Assembly: GCF_041734735.1 (NCBI RefSeq)
Contig: NC_134878.1
Coordinates: forward strand, 48,275,158-48,339,157
Direction: 5' to 3'
Source: Babylonia areolata
Lineage: Eukaryota; Mollusca; Gastropoda; Neogastropoda; Buccinidae
Length of the DNA stretch: 64,000 nt
Below, piece by piece: positions 1 to 10,497 of this stretch. Position numbers and translations under genes: made by a program. Each line of letters starts with the position of its first letter. Position 1 is the stretch's first letter. Under the pieces are notes generated by a model. That model ran no database searches. It had not been told where the DNA came from and saw only the letters and a program-made list of their open reading frames with translations.

Positions 1-508
1 CCACTGGTTGCCTGTCTCTGATCGAATAGACTATAACCTATCCACTCTGACCTTTTCTGCAGTCAACGGATCTGGCCCCAAGTATCTTTCTGAACTCATC
101 CATATCTATACCCCGTCTCGCCAGCTCCGTTCTTCCTCTGATACTCGACTTCTCAGGATACCTCACGTCAGAAGTAAGACCTATGGACACAGATCGTTTT
201 CTTTTCAATCGGCAAAGACGTGGAACAAGCTCCCTGATAACCTCCGTCATTCTGATTCCCTCGCGTCTTTTAAATCTCGTCTCAAAACTCACCTTTTCCC
301 TCAGCAATAAGTTCAATTGTGGCAGGTCCACTTCCTTTTCGTTAGCTGTGCTTGACTATGTGTGTATACATATGTATGTGTACATAACTACATGCATGTA
401 TATGAATGTGTATTGTGTGTGCGTGTGTTTATGTAAATTTGTGCCTGCCTATGTGTGCGTATGTGTTAGGGTGGCTGTTAGATACACATGTATGTTAAAA
501 TGTATGTA

Positions 509-558
<50 letters not shown>

Positions 559-684
559 TCACATTTGGTGTGTGTATGTAACATAGATATAATTTTTTAT
601 GTTAATGAAAGCGTTTTTGTAAAGCACCTAGAGCAGATTTCTGGATAGTGTGCTATATAGGTATCCATTATTATTATTATTATT
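1..684 (+). mobile_element. 3' end of an L2/CR1-like LINE
   Basis: Codons 2-310 encode the last ~102 residues of a non-LTR retrotransposon polyprotein. It starts at the HWLPV motif that follows the reverse transcriptase in L2/CR1-type LINEs, continues with YTPSRQLRSSSD and ends with W(N)KLPDNLR...SFKSRLKTHLF and a TAA at 308-310. The 3' UTR contains a (GT)n tract and ends with a CTAGAGCA / GCTATATAGGTATC segment and an (ATT)n tail at 667-684, the usual way such elements end. The upstream part lies outside the window. A related element with the same tail type lies at 23930-25497. This is an old insertion and is not expected to be active; clade placement between L2 and CR1 is tentative. Confidence 0.8.
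513..556. repeat. (GT)n microsatellite
   Basis: An uninterrupted GT dinucleotide run within the 3' UTR of the LINE fragment, preceded by a longer stretch of degenerate TGTG/TATG-rich sequence from about 357. Confidence 0.95.
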
Positions 685-942
685 TCTCCCTCCGTCCACT
701 CCTCCCTGTCTCATTTTCCTCTAGCTATGTAGCGTTGTAAATGTCAAAATACTATGCCTGTAACAATGACTTATAATACGCATGCTGTATTAATAGTTTT
801 ATTTAGAATTATTTCTCCTTTTGTTTTGATCATTTTGCTGTTTCCCTTTTGAGGGCTGGATTAAAAAGTTGTCTCGCTTACCCCTCATAAAATAAAATTT
901 ATTCAAACCAGTTCAAATCACTTCAGTTCAATTCAGTTCAGT

Positions 943-980
943 TCTCTCTCTCTCTCTGTGTGACTCTCTCTCTCTCTCTG

Positions 981-1031
<51 letters not shown>
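943..1031. repeat. (CT)n microsatellite
   Basis: CT dinucleotide tract interrupted twice by GTGTGACT/GTGACT units, so it is a compound array of CT runs. Confidence 0.95.
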
Positions 1032-1034
<3 letters not shown>

Positions 1035-2875
1035 ACAGCCATCAAACTAAATGTGTACTATTGTTGGAACATAATCGTCACGCTGTTGCATAGTTTAGTT
1101 GTTTTAGAACAAATGTTAAAAGCCCTAGAAATAGTGTAGACCCGCCCGCCAATTCAACATGTTATATTGGATCGGTGAGCTACCTTTATGTGTATAGTAT
1201 TGTATCACTATATAGATCTATAGAGATCTATTGTTTAGGAAGAGTCCCGGTTAGAAGTCACTTTAGATATAAACGTAAAAATCTTTAGTGCCAGAAGTTG
1301 GAGTTGTTCTGCAACTGTCATTGGAAAACAGTCTGTGTGATTGTTGGAGCCTTCAGTCGTACTAGATTAGTTCTAGTAGGGTTCAGTTTTGACGTATTCT
1401 GTGTATATTCTAGCTTTAGACTCCCGAAACGGGGGAGTAACAAGTTAGGAGTGTTTATTAGCCTAATAATCCTAGTGCAAATCCTTGAGGAAGGATTTTG
1501 GATTCTAAGTGGGAAAAAATTCGTCTGTCCTGTCAGTTACGTGTGTTCAGGTGGCGGGATTCTCCGGGCCGTGGGCTGTGCATTCAGGAGATTCCAGGGT
1601 ACACTTTCTGTGCCCCATCTTGTACCCCATTTCCACTTACCATTTCCCTTACACCCCTGCTCCCCCGCTTCTAAAGGACTACGACCCTCTGCGATCTTTA
1701 GGAATCTACGCCTGTAAAGTAAACGGCCAGACTGTGGGTCAGCTATGGGGTGAGCTTCGGACAGGCTTTATTTTATTACATCAAGGCGGAACTGTGGATC
1801 AGCTTTTGGGGTGGGCGACAGAGAGACGTTTAATTTACATCGGGATGGGTAACTGGGTTAGCTTCGTGTTCTTTGTCAAATTGGGGTAGCTTCTTTGATC
1901 GTCATCAGCATTGGGAGGGTATCACTTAACATCATTTAACATTGGGTTAGCATCAATGGTTCGTCATCAGCATGGGATAGCATCAGTGTTTATCCTCGGC
2001 GTTTAGATCTGCTGGTTGGACTCCAAAGGGAGCGGAGAATAATCATCGCGGTTTTACTGCGGACGCTAACCTGGTAAAAGAAAAGTGTTATTATTTGTAT
2101 TTCCCTGGACAGTTCTTGGAGGAACTTGACATCACGATTATATTGTGGACACTATCCTGGAAAAAAAAAAATTTGTATTTCTCTGGAGAGTTCGAGGAGG
2201 AACTTGACGGAAGACTATGAATTAATTTAGTGACCTATATAAGGGTCGAAGGACTTAGTTGAGCGAATGTGTATGAATGTGTGTTCAGAGTAGATGTATG
2301 ATTGAGAGAGTGCAAGGTGCGTCGGAGTAGAGTAATATTAAAATTTGATGTTATGGGTGAATGAATAAATGTTTGTATGACTGGTCATTAAGCCCGTGTC
2401 GTTGTTGATATTTTGTTTGTACGTCCATATCAATGTTCAGGGCAAAGGGGCATATCTTATCTAATATCGCCTGTTTCTTTTCTTGACTACCCATCTCTAA
2501 TTCCATAGGGTTCTTCTCTTCTCACCTCTTTAAACCTCGTCTGTCCCCTCCAAACTATCCTCTCCTCATTAAATCTGCCTTTCTGACAGTCTGTCTGTCT
2601 CCCTCTCTCTCTGTACCCAGATCTGACTGTTTTCAATGGGAAGGCTGCAAATACAGAATACAGTGCGACTGATAATGATATAATTTCCCCATAGTCTTTA
2701 TAATTTAGTTTTTAATGCCTGTTAAAATGTGTAATGTCTAAACACTTATCATTTTTTGTTTAAAAAGTCTTTTTTTGGATCATGTCACAATACAACACAG
2801 ATATCGATGAATAGGACAACAAGAAAATCTTATAAAAAGTCCTGTCCTGATACATGTGTATTAAACATTAAAACG

Positions 2876-2878
<3 letters not shown>
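1032..2878. other. Non-coding stretch, possible old solo LTR
   Basis: No coding region is recognisable. A TATATAA box at about 2236 and an AATAAA at 2362-2367 lie 125 bp apart, the spacing of a U3/R promoter and poly(A) signal, and a TGTTGG start at 1062 would give an LTR-like unit of roughly 1.4-1.5 kb. Two pairs of diverged internal repeats are visible: one at about 1727-1830 (ACTGTGG/GTCAGCT...GGGGTG) and one at about 2063-2212 (TTTGTATTTC...GGAGGAACTTGAC). No convincing paired terminus or target duplication was found, so the LTR reading is weak. Confidence 0.2.

Positions 2879-2914
<36 letters not shown>
2879..2914. repeat. (CA)n microsatellite
   Basis: A clean CA dinucleotide run of about 18 units in otherwise AT-rich non-coding DNA just upstream of the LTR element. 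Confidence 0.95.
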
Positions 2915-2917
<3 letters not shown>

Positions 2918-3756
2918 CGAAAAAACCCCATTAAAACGAAAAAAAGAGAAAAATACATAGGCATTTACAGTCAGGCAACCAAACACTCAAGCACAAATTA
3001 ATGCACACACAGCCATACCCACACAATCATCACACTCATCATACATATCCCATGAAAAAGCCAACATGATGCAGTGTCATATCACAATACTTAAAAACCC
3101 TATCACAATACTTTAAACTATTCCCGGTATCACAATTGTGACCAAGCGCGCTATGCTTGCTCCAACACTATTCACGCACAAGCCACAGCAGACGACAGTT
3201 TTGCCTCATAACCCGCGCACAGAATGTGTGACGTCACTCCGCTTACATCACTTTGTCCTCCTCGCCAGACACCTGCTCACAGCTCGCCCAATGTCGCATC
3301 CCAGTACGTCATTGGCTGAGAGCAAACTTGTGTTTCTGTTCCACAGTATTTAATTAATAGCTCTTTTGTTAGATCAGTAAACTACTAGTATTATATACTG
3401 GCAGAATCGTCTTAACTCCATCTTTAAATCTATTCCATTTATGTTTGCCTACGTGAAACTGATTTAACGCAGTTTGTAATTTTCAGCGACGAGCTCGTTA
3501 AAACTGACCCTGTTCAGGTGACTTAAATTAAGATTATAAATTCATCTTAAATAATCAACACTTCATTTTACACTCATTATAAAGTAGGCGTTGAGCTCTT
3601 TCTTTTGCAACTTATCCGATGCAAATCGGTTCAGTAATCATCTAGAAATCTGTCACTGAACACCTTGTAACAAGCACAGTTCTCATCAGATTTCTTCAGA
3701 TTAGTGACGATTTGGTTTGCAGCCCACGTGATTGTCTTTGTAGTTCGCCTAATTTG

Positions 3757-3763
3757 TATAAAT
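3757..3763 (+). promoter_or_regulatory. Candidate LTR TATA box
   Basis: TATAAAT lies ~620 bp into the LTR, followed by a GC-richer segment where transcription could start near 3790. The same sequence occurs in LTR2 (about 11831) and LTR3 (about 19905). With the AATAAA at 5410-5415 this would give an unusually long R region. Inferred from motif only. Confidence 0.4.
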
Positions 3764-5409
3764 TGGCCGAGCGGGTGATGAGTGGTCACTTCCACACCCG
3801 AGCCAGCCGCGGCCAACACCTGCTCCCTTTGTCTCTTGCTGTGTAGTGGTCAGTGTCGTTCCCACAACAGCATCTCGCTACGTATGGCTGTAAGTACTAT
3901 TGTGTAGAATGTGTTGACTTGTGCTTTAAAGGTATCCTTCGACACAGTACTTGTGTTCATATAAGTATGTTCAGTTGTTGCTTTGTTCAGTTAATTCTTT
4001 GTTTAGTTATGGCTTTGACATGTTAGGCACAGCTCGGTTATGATTGATCTAGAAAATCGCCATGTCGTCATATGTTCGTAGCAGTATTCCATTTGATTCT
4101 TTTTACGTCAGTCAATGACGCCTCGGGATACAAGAAAGTCTGTTCCAGAATGTTCTAGGGGATGACTCATTCTCTCTCATCTGCTGTCACTGAAGGTTAG
4201 GTTACTTATCCCCGCTTCAGCAGAGACGATTTAAATGTTGAGCGCAAGCTTAGCTATGCTCATATTTGGCTTTGATGCAACGGATAACTTGTGTAAGTTC
4301 ATTCTCCACTTAATGGTTAAGCCATGATGGTGCTTCACTTACTCTCTGGTCTATCAGGTTGCCAGTATTATATCTAAGCCACTGATTCTCCATCTTGTTT
4401 ACTATTCAGGTATTATCTTACATGCTGATCTCGGTTGTACTGCTACAGTGTGCTCAGTACTCTAAGATGTGTGTAGTATTCTGTTGAGGTGATTACAAGA
4501 TAGTGTTTGATTAATATCAGTTATTGGTTAAAACCACCTGATATGCATCAGTCTGTTAATTGTAAGTTAGTTATCATGCTCTCTCCTATACGGCTTATTC
4601 CCGTATAGTGCTACATGATAAACTGCTTCATTTGAGTCACTTTGACACAGTATGAGCTTTTTGAGTCCAGACCAAGTAATAGTCTTTCCAGCTCAGTTAT
4701 CATGCTTTCTCCTATACAGCATACTCCGGTATAGTGCCACATGATGATTGATTCATTTGAGTCGCTTTAAATTTAATACAGCTGAAATAGTTTTCCATGA
4801 ATTAGGTTGTTTGGTTACTTCACTAATTAAGTATAACTCTAGCCCTTTAGTTGCATGGTCTTGGGGACCAGGTGAAGAATAACAGACATGTTGCTTTTAT
4901 GAGTTTACTGTGTATGTGTACTTGATAGTGAGTATATTTTATAAATTATATGTTAAGTGTTTTGTGTACTAAGTTTGGGGTTTGATTTCCCATTTGGAGT
5001 TGATAGGATGAGTTTGTTGTATTTTGATAATTATGTTGTTATTATTTACTATAAGGTATGTTAGTATTAATGGTACTTGACTAAGGGAGTTGCATATAGT
5101 TGTTTTGGGCAAATACCAAACCCAGAGGTAGGCACAGCACTGTGTATGCTCCATGCTACCTACATCCGTGAATGACTGACTTCCCACTTATGGTGCTTCC
5201 AGTGTTCATGTATTGTAGAATATGGTTTTTGTGTTTCGGTTTGGTTTTGTTTCCCTCCTTTATGCTTTGTTGATGCGGGTACTCTACCAGTCTTGGTCTT
5301 TGCCTCATGTATGTTCATTGTTATACATACATGCAACGTTGACATTGTATTTATGGCTTTTATTTGTTTGTGTCTTGCAGGCACTGTTTTTCCTGTAATA
5401 ACTGTAGTG

Positions 5410-5415
5410 AATAAA
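5410..5415 (+). promoter_or_regulatory. Candidate LTR poly(A) signal
   Basis: AATAAA about 150 bp before the LTR end; repeated at the same offset in LTR2 and LTR3. It would mark the R/U5 region. Confidence 0.4.
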
Positions 5416-5568
5416 CAACTGAAAGGGCGTCCGCTTTCATATGCTCCTGCCTGCACGAGAACCTGCTATCTTTTACTACTGTTAATTCCTCATTCCACTC
5501 CAACCATACCCTTACCCCTATCTCCACTCCACTCCAACCCTACCCTTACCCCGAGTCCATCACACAAT

Positions 5569-5584
5569 TGGCGCTGCGAGCAGG
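5569..5584 (+). other. Primer binding site (candidate)
   Basis: TGGCGCTGCGAGCAGG directly follows the LTR, the position and TGGCGC-type start usual for a tRNA-complementary primer site. An identical site follows LTR2 at 13643-13658 and is missing after LTR3, as expected for the outer 3' LTR. Which tRNA primes was not determined. Confidence 0.6.
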
Positions 5585-5659
5585 ATCCCTTTAGGAGCAG
5601 AAAGTTACCATCCATACAACAACAGGAAAACAGTGCAGCTGAATACAGCAAACTGAGCA

Positions 5660-6574
5660 ATGGCAAACGAAGCACACGCCATCACCCTCCGCCCCCACAA
5701 GCTGCCCAAGTTCTCTGGGGAGGAAGGGACATTAGATGTCGAGGACTTCATCCGCGAGGTAAGGCTGGCCCTCGAACTCCAGCCCTTACCAGACTCAGTA
5801 GCAGCGGGGTGGCTCCTCGCTTCGCTGGAAGGCCGGGCCCGACAGGAAGTCGTCAGACTGCCGACTGCCGACGTAAACTCGCCAGACAAAATTTTAGAGT
5901 TGATCAAGGAAAACTGGGGGGAGCAGCGCGATGGCCCCACACTGGCAGCTGCCTTTTATAAACGCCAACAGGGCGTGGGGGAAACAGTGGGGGAGTATGC
6001 CTCTCAACTAAGGACCCTTTGGATGAAAGCCAACCATGTACAGGCCCACGTACTGCCACCAGAAGTGCTCTGTCCAACTTTTGCCAATGGCCTTCATCCA
6101 GCTGCTTTACGTTGCGACATAAAGCGGATCCTCAGGGAACACCCAGGCACCACCTTTGAAGAAGCCAAAAGGGAGGCCCAGAGGTGGATGAGAGAGGACA
6201 ACCCAGACCCATTAGACCAGTTTGCGGTGGCAAGGATCGCTCGACTGGAGGCTCGAATTGAGGCCCTCACCACTGCACGGGCATCTGCACCTACACCTGC
6301 ACCGGCACCTGCACCTACACCTGCACCTGCTGGCCAGAGAGAAGTCGTGTGGGCCCCACCAAGACTGCCACAGCCATCTCAGCACATGCGCCGGGATCAA
6401 CAACCCCTGCGACAAGGACAACCACTCAAGCAAGAAGCAAGAGATGGAGGGAGATCACGACCACGCTGCCTGTGGTGTAGTCGTTTCGGCCACACTGAGC
6501 AACAGTGCCGCACCAAGCAGCGGTACATGCAGCAACGGGGAGGCAAGCCAGGACAACGACAGGGAAACTTCTAA
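5660..6574 (+). CDS. gag-like protein, unit 1
   Basis: 304 residues. The N-terminal two thirds resemble a retrotransposon capsid region, with FSGEEGTLDVEDFI near the start, GWLLASLEGRARQEV and a YASQLRTLW helix. A proline/alanine-rich linker (residues ~210-226) follows, and a single zinc knuckle CLWCSRFGHTEQQC (C-X2-C-X4-H-X4-C, residues 270-283) lies near the basic C-terminus. It would package element RNA in cytoplasmic particles. The pol frame starts inside its 3' end in the -1 frame, an overlap of about 70 nt, consistent with the frameshift expression known for this family. The start is the ATG at 5660, the first in the long frame after the primer site. Confidence 0.88.
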   Translation: MANEAHAITLRPHKLPKFSGEEGTLDVEDFIREVRLALELQPLPDSVAAGWLLASLEGRARQEVVRLPTADVNSPDKILELIKENWGEQRDGPTLAAAFYKRQQGVGETVGEYASQLRTLWMKANHVQAHVLPPEVLCPTFANGLHPAALRCDIKRILREHPGTTFEEAKREAQRWMREDNPDPLDQFAVARIARLEARIEALTTARASAPTPAPAPAPTPAPAGQREVVWAPPRLPQPSQHMRRDQQPLRQGQPLKQEARDGGRSRPRCLWCSRFGHTEQQCRTKQRYMQQRGGKPGQRQGNF

Positions 6575-9500
6575 CCCCCGTTGCCATCAGTAGGCAGGCA
6601 ACGGGGGGCGGGAACACGCTGATTGGCCAGTGCCCCACAGCAGACATCACTGTCAACAACCAAGTGGTGTCTGCACTGATCGACACAGGAAGCGAGGTGA
6701 CCACAGTGACTGAGACATGGGCAGCGAAACATCTCAGTCATTTGAAACTACAGGACTGCCACATCACAGTCAGGGCTGTCAACGGCACAGAGGTACCATA
6801 CACCGGCATCTACGTCGTCGACATCCAGCTGTTCGACCAACACTGCCCCAACGTTCCAGTCCTTGTTGTCAAGGAGCCCACAGATCCAGCCATGCAGCAA
6901 CGCAAAATGCACCTGCCTGTACTGCTGGGCATGAATGTCCTGGGTCCATGTCTATCAAAAGCCCAGGGCCTTCCTCCCTACCTCCAGACCACTATCCGTG
7001 AGATTCATCTCGACAACGTCTCCACAAGAGGAATGGCACGGACACATCAGAAATGCTGCATCCCTGCAAACTCTATGGCGACAGTGCGGGTGACTGGGAA
7101 TGAAACTGCTAACCGCCTCTTTGCTTCTCCACTGGCCCAACCACTCCCAGGAGGGCTTCTCCTGGTGCCAACACTCATTGCTGCTGACAAAGCTTCCCGG
7201 TATGTTCGTCTGGCCAACCTTTCACAGGAAGACAAGTTCCTGCCAGCTCGCACTCCTGTGGCAACCCTCCATGCTGTTGTTGCAGTTGAGAGCCCAGACA
7301 ACATCCAGGTCACAGCACATGCCAATGAACTTGTTGTCTCCCTCCAAACCAATGCTTGCTCACCTACCCCTCCCCCTCCCCAATCTACTCCTTTCCCCTC
7401 TTTCGATGGCACCGCTACTCAGCAACAACAACTCCAGGAACTGCTGTCTAGGCATGCGACTTGCTTCTCCACAGGTGAAAATGATCTGGGTTATACAGAT
7501 GCAGTCTATCATCGCATCCGAACTACAGACCCCGCACCAGTGGCCCAGCCATATCGCCGAATACCTCCACACCAGTTCCAGGAAGTACAGGACCACATCA
7601 AGGGGCTCTTAGCAAAAGATGTCATTGTAGAGAGCTACAGCCCCTACGCAGCCCCAGTCGTCGTGGTCCGGAAGAAGGATGGCAGTCTTCGCCTGTGCGT
7701 AGACTACAGACGCCTCAACTCCAAGACAGTAGGCGACGCATACCCACTACCACAGATCCAGGAATCCTTTGATGCCTTGGTGGGAGCCCAGTATTTCTCA
7801 ACACTCGACTTGGCCAGCAGCTACGACCAGATAGCTATGCACCCAGACGACCAGCACAAGACCGCCTTCATCACTCCTACAGGCCTCTTTGAATATACTC
7901 GAATGCCCATGGGGTTGGCTTCGGCCCCAGCAACATTCCAGCGGCTTATGCAGTCAACAATGTCAGACTACCTGTTCCAGTTCCTCCTGGTATACCTGGA
8001 TGACCTTTTAGTCTACTCCAAGTCATTTGAGGAGCACCTGGGACATCTGGATGCACTGCTGGGTCGCATTGCACAGACTGGTTTGAAACTCCGTTTGGAC
8101 AAATGCCAGTTCTTACGCCGAGAAGTCACCTACCTGGGCCACACCATCTCTGCAAATGGCGTAAGCTGCGAAGCTGGCAAAGTCGACGCTGTCAGGAATT
8201 GGCCGAAGCCGGCCACTCTGAAAGACCTCCGCAGCTTCTTGGGATTCGCCAGTTATTACAGGCGTTTCATTCATCGCTTCTCTCACACCGCCGGTCCTCT
8301 CCATGACCTAGTGGCTGAGGCAGCAAAACAGGGAAGAAAGAAACTGCTGATCACCCGACTATGGCAGCCCAAGCATCAAGTGGCGTTTGACCAGCTAAAG
8401 ACGGCCCTCACAACAGCTCCAGTCCTTGGCTATGCAGATTTCACAAAGCCCTTCATCATGGAAACTGATGCCAGCCATGACGGGTTGAGTGCCATACTCT
8501 CCCAGGACCAGGACAGGGGTCGACGTGTCATTGCGTATGCCAGCCGTCGTCTACGCCCCACTGAGAAGAACCAGGCTACGTACAGCAGCATGAAGCTTGA
8601 GTTCTTGGCCATGAAGTGGGCCATCACAGAGAAGTTCCGGCACTATCTCATAGGTGCCACCTTTGTTGTCCTCACGGACAACAACCCATTGGCCCACTTC
8701 CAGACTGCGGCCCTTGGCGCCTTGGAGCAAAGATGGGCATCCCAGCTAGCCCAGTTCAACTTCGAGGTGAAGTACCGGCCAGGTAGAACCAACCCTGCTG
8801 ACGCCCTGTCCCGATTACCATTTGTTTCCCATCCCCCATCCATATCCACTCCGATGCCCCCAGAAGTTGCACTTTCAGAAAGTGCCCTTTGCAACTGCCA
8901 GAGCATCAGCACAGCAGTTGTCATTCCCCCTGATGGTGACGTGCCACCAGCTCCGTCCCCAACTCAGGAGACTCTGCTGCCACGACTCAGCAGACCCGAA
9001 CTCCGACAGCTCCAGCTGGAAGATGTGATCATTGCACCCGTGCTGACAGCCTGGCCATCCAAGCTAAAATCCAGCCAAGACCGTCAGGTATGCACCCTGT
9101 TGCAGCAGCATGCCCGACTGGTCTGTGAAGACGGCGTCCTGCTCAGGCGAATAACGGACCCCAATCTTGGCGCTTCCAAGCAACTGGTCCTCCCGAGCAC
9201 ACTTCGCCCCGATGTCCTCGAGATGGTACACGACCGCATGGGACATCAAGGCTACGAGCGGACCATGGATCTGCTGAGACCCCGTGTCTACTGGCCAGGT
9301 ATGTATGCTGACACAAAAGCATATCTTACCAGATGTCAGCGCTGCACCATGAACCGCCTGCCCTCCAAGATTCACACCCCAGTTACCCCTTTACTGGCCA
9401 GCCGCCCACTAGAAGTCCTAGCCATCGACTTCACCCGACTGGAACCTGCGAGTGACGGCCGGGAATCCATACTTGTTGTCACGGATGTCTTCAGCAAGTT

Positions 9501-10497
9501 CACACAAGCCATCCCAACCCGCAACCAGGAAGCTTCAACAGTTGCCCAGGCCCTGGTGCGAGAATGGTTCCAGCGTTACGGGGTACCAGAAAGAATCCAC
9601 AGCGACCAAGGCCGTGACTTTGAATCCAAACTGGTCAAGGAGCTGTGCCGCATCTATGGCGTCAAGAAGACCAGAACAACACCATACCATCCCCAGGGTA
9701 ACGCCCAGTGTGAGCGGTTCAACCGATCCCTCCATGATCTGCTGCGCACCCTACCACCGGAGCAGAAGAGACGCTGGCCCATACATCTGCCGGAGGTTGT
9801 GCAGGCGTACAACAACACGCCTCATGCCTCCACGGGGTTTGCCCCACACTTTCTTTTGTTTGGACAGGAACCCAGGCTCCCGGTAGACGATCTTCTAGGG
9901 CGCCCTGAACCGACGGCCGCAGGAGCTGTGGACTGGGTGAGACAGCACCGACAGCGACTCCAGGTGGCACACCAGAGGGCACTACACCAACTGCAACAGG
10001 CAGCCCTGCAACGTGCCAAGTTCAACAGGCAACACAGCATGGCCCATGATCTACACGTTGGGGACTACGTCTACGTAAGGAACCGAGTCCTGGGCCGCAA
10101 CAAGATACAGGACTTCTGGCAGCCAGACCTTCACCAGGTGACTAACCGCCCCTATGGACACCTACATGTCTACTCCGTGGTGCCATTGGCGGGTGGCCCC
10201 GAAAAGGTCATCAACAGAAAACACTTGCTGCCGGCAACTGAACCCATTGCAGACTGGGAGCCAGAACAGCCCAAACAGCAACCTCCAGTTCCATCTCCAC
10301 AAGACTCTGACACAGACTCTGATGATGAGGTATGGTTTATAATACCACCCCATCCCCAGCCCAGGTGTGGAACTCCTCCACCCGACACTGCGTCAGAAGC
10401 ACCCCAGGCCGCAGCCCAGAATGACCTGCCTGCAGCATCAGCCCCTGTGCAAAGACGGTCCCAGCGCCTCAAAGAGAAGGCCAGAATTAAGAATTGA
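6505..10497 (+). CDS. pol polyprotein, unit 1 (PR-RT-RH-IN)
   Basis: 1,330-residue frame whose first residues overlap gag, so the true N-terminus probably comes from a gag-pol fusion. Domains in order: aspartic protease with ALIDTGSE (DTG at 60-62); reverse transcriptase with VRKKDGSLRLCVDYRRLN and the YLDD active site (497-500); RNase H beginning ETDASHDG (Asp 655); the integrase zinc-binding H-H-C-C region (around HDRMGHQGY...CQRC); and an integrase core with Asp 975, Asp 1034 and Glu 1070, a D,D-35-E spacing. The C-terminal tail is rich in Gln/Pro and acidic residues. RT-RH-IN order places it in Ty3/gypsy and excludes copia. It makes and integrates element DNA. Confidence 0.93.
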   Translation: MPHQAAVHAATGRQARTTTGKLLTPVAISRQATGGGNTLIGQCPTADITVNNQVVSALIDTGSEVTTVTETWAAKHLSHLKLQDCHITVRAVNGTEVPYTGIYVVDIQLFDQHCPNVPVLVVKEPTDPAMQQRKMHLPVLLGMNVLGPCLSKAQGLPPYLQTTIREIHLDNVSTRGMARTHQKCCIPANSMATVRVTGNETANRLFASPLAQPLPGGLLLVPTLIAADKASRYVRLANLSQEDKFLPARTPVATLHAVVAVESPDNIQVTAHANELVVSLQTNACSPTPPPPQSTPFPSFDGTATQQQQLQELLSRHATCFSTGENDLGYTDAVYHRIRTTDPAPVAQPYRRIPPHQFQEVQDHIKGLLAKDVIVESYSPYAAPVVVVRKKDGSLRLCVDYRRLNSKTVGDAYPLPQIQESFDALVGAQYFSTLDLASSYDQIAMHPDDQHKTAFITPTGLFEYTRMPMGLASAPATFQRLMQSTMSDYLFQFLLVYLDDLLVYSKSFEEHLGHLDALLGRIAQTGLKLRLDKCQFLRREVTYLGHTISANGVSCEAGKVDAVRNWPKPATLKDLRSFLGFASYYRRFIHRFSHTAGPLHDLVAEAAKQGRKKLLITRLWQPKHQVAFDQLKTALTTAPVLGYADFTKPFIMETDASHDGLSAILSQDQDRGRRVIAYASRRLRPTEKNQATYSSMKLEFLAMKWAITEKFRHYLIGATFVVLTDNNPLAHFQTAALGALEQRWASQLAQFNFEVKYRPGRTNPADALSRLPFVSHPPSISTPMPPEVALSESALCNCQSISTAVVIPPDGDVPPAPSPTQETLLPRLSRPELRQLQLEDVIIAPVLTAWPSKLKSSQDRQVCTLLQQHARLVCEDGVLLRRITDPNLGASKQLVLPSTLRPDVLEMVHDRMGHQGYERTMDLLRPRVYWPGMYADTKAYLTRCQRCTMNRLPSKIHTPVTPLLASRPLEVLAIDFTRLEPASDGRESILVVTDVFSKFTQAIPTRNQEASTVAQALVREWFQRYGVPERIHSDQGRDFESKLVKELCRIYGVKKTRTTPYHPQGNAQCERFNRSLHDLLRTLPPEQKRRWPIHLPEVVQAYNNTPHASTGFAPHFLLFGQEPRLPVDDLLGRPEPTAAGAVDWVRQHRQRLQVAHQRALHQLQQAALQRAKFNRQHSMAHDLHVGDYVYVRNRVLGRNKIQDFWQPDLHQVTNRPYGHLHVYSVVPLAGGPEKVINRKHLLPATEPIADWEPEQPKQQPPVPSPQDSDTDSDDEVWFIIPPHPQPRCGTPPPDTASEAPQAAAQNDLPAASAPVQRRSQRLKEKARIKN

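Larger units (their letters stand above)
3137..5566 (+). repeat. LTR 1 (5' outer LTR)
   Basis: Begins TGTGACCAAGCGCG and ends in CACACA just before the primer binding site. It matches the two other LTRs over 2,430 bp with about five differences. It contains a TATAAAT box (3757-3763), a late AATAAA (5410-5415) and an internal pair of ~75-bp direct repeats (about 4569-4645 and 4695-4770). At ~2.4 kb it is long for a gypsy LTR. Confidence 0.92.

Noticed and set aside
6212-10472. Several antisense frames opposite gag and pol
   Set aside because: Shadows of the strongly biased coding strand, with Cys/Arg or Pro repeats and no domain.
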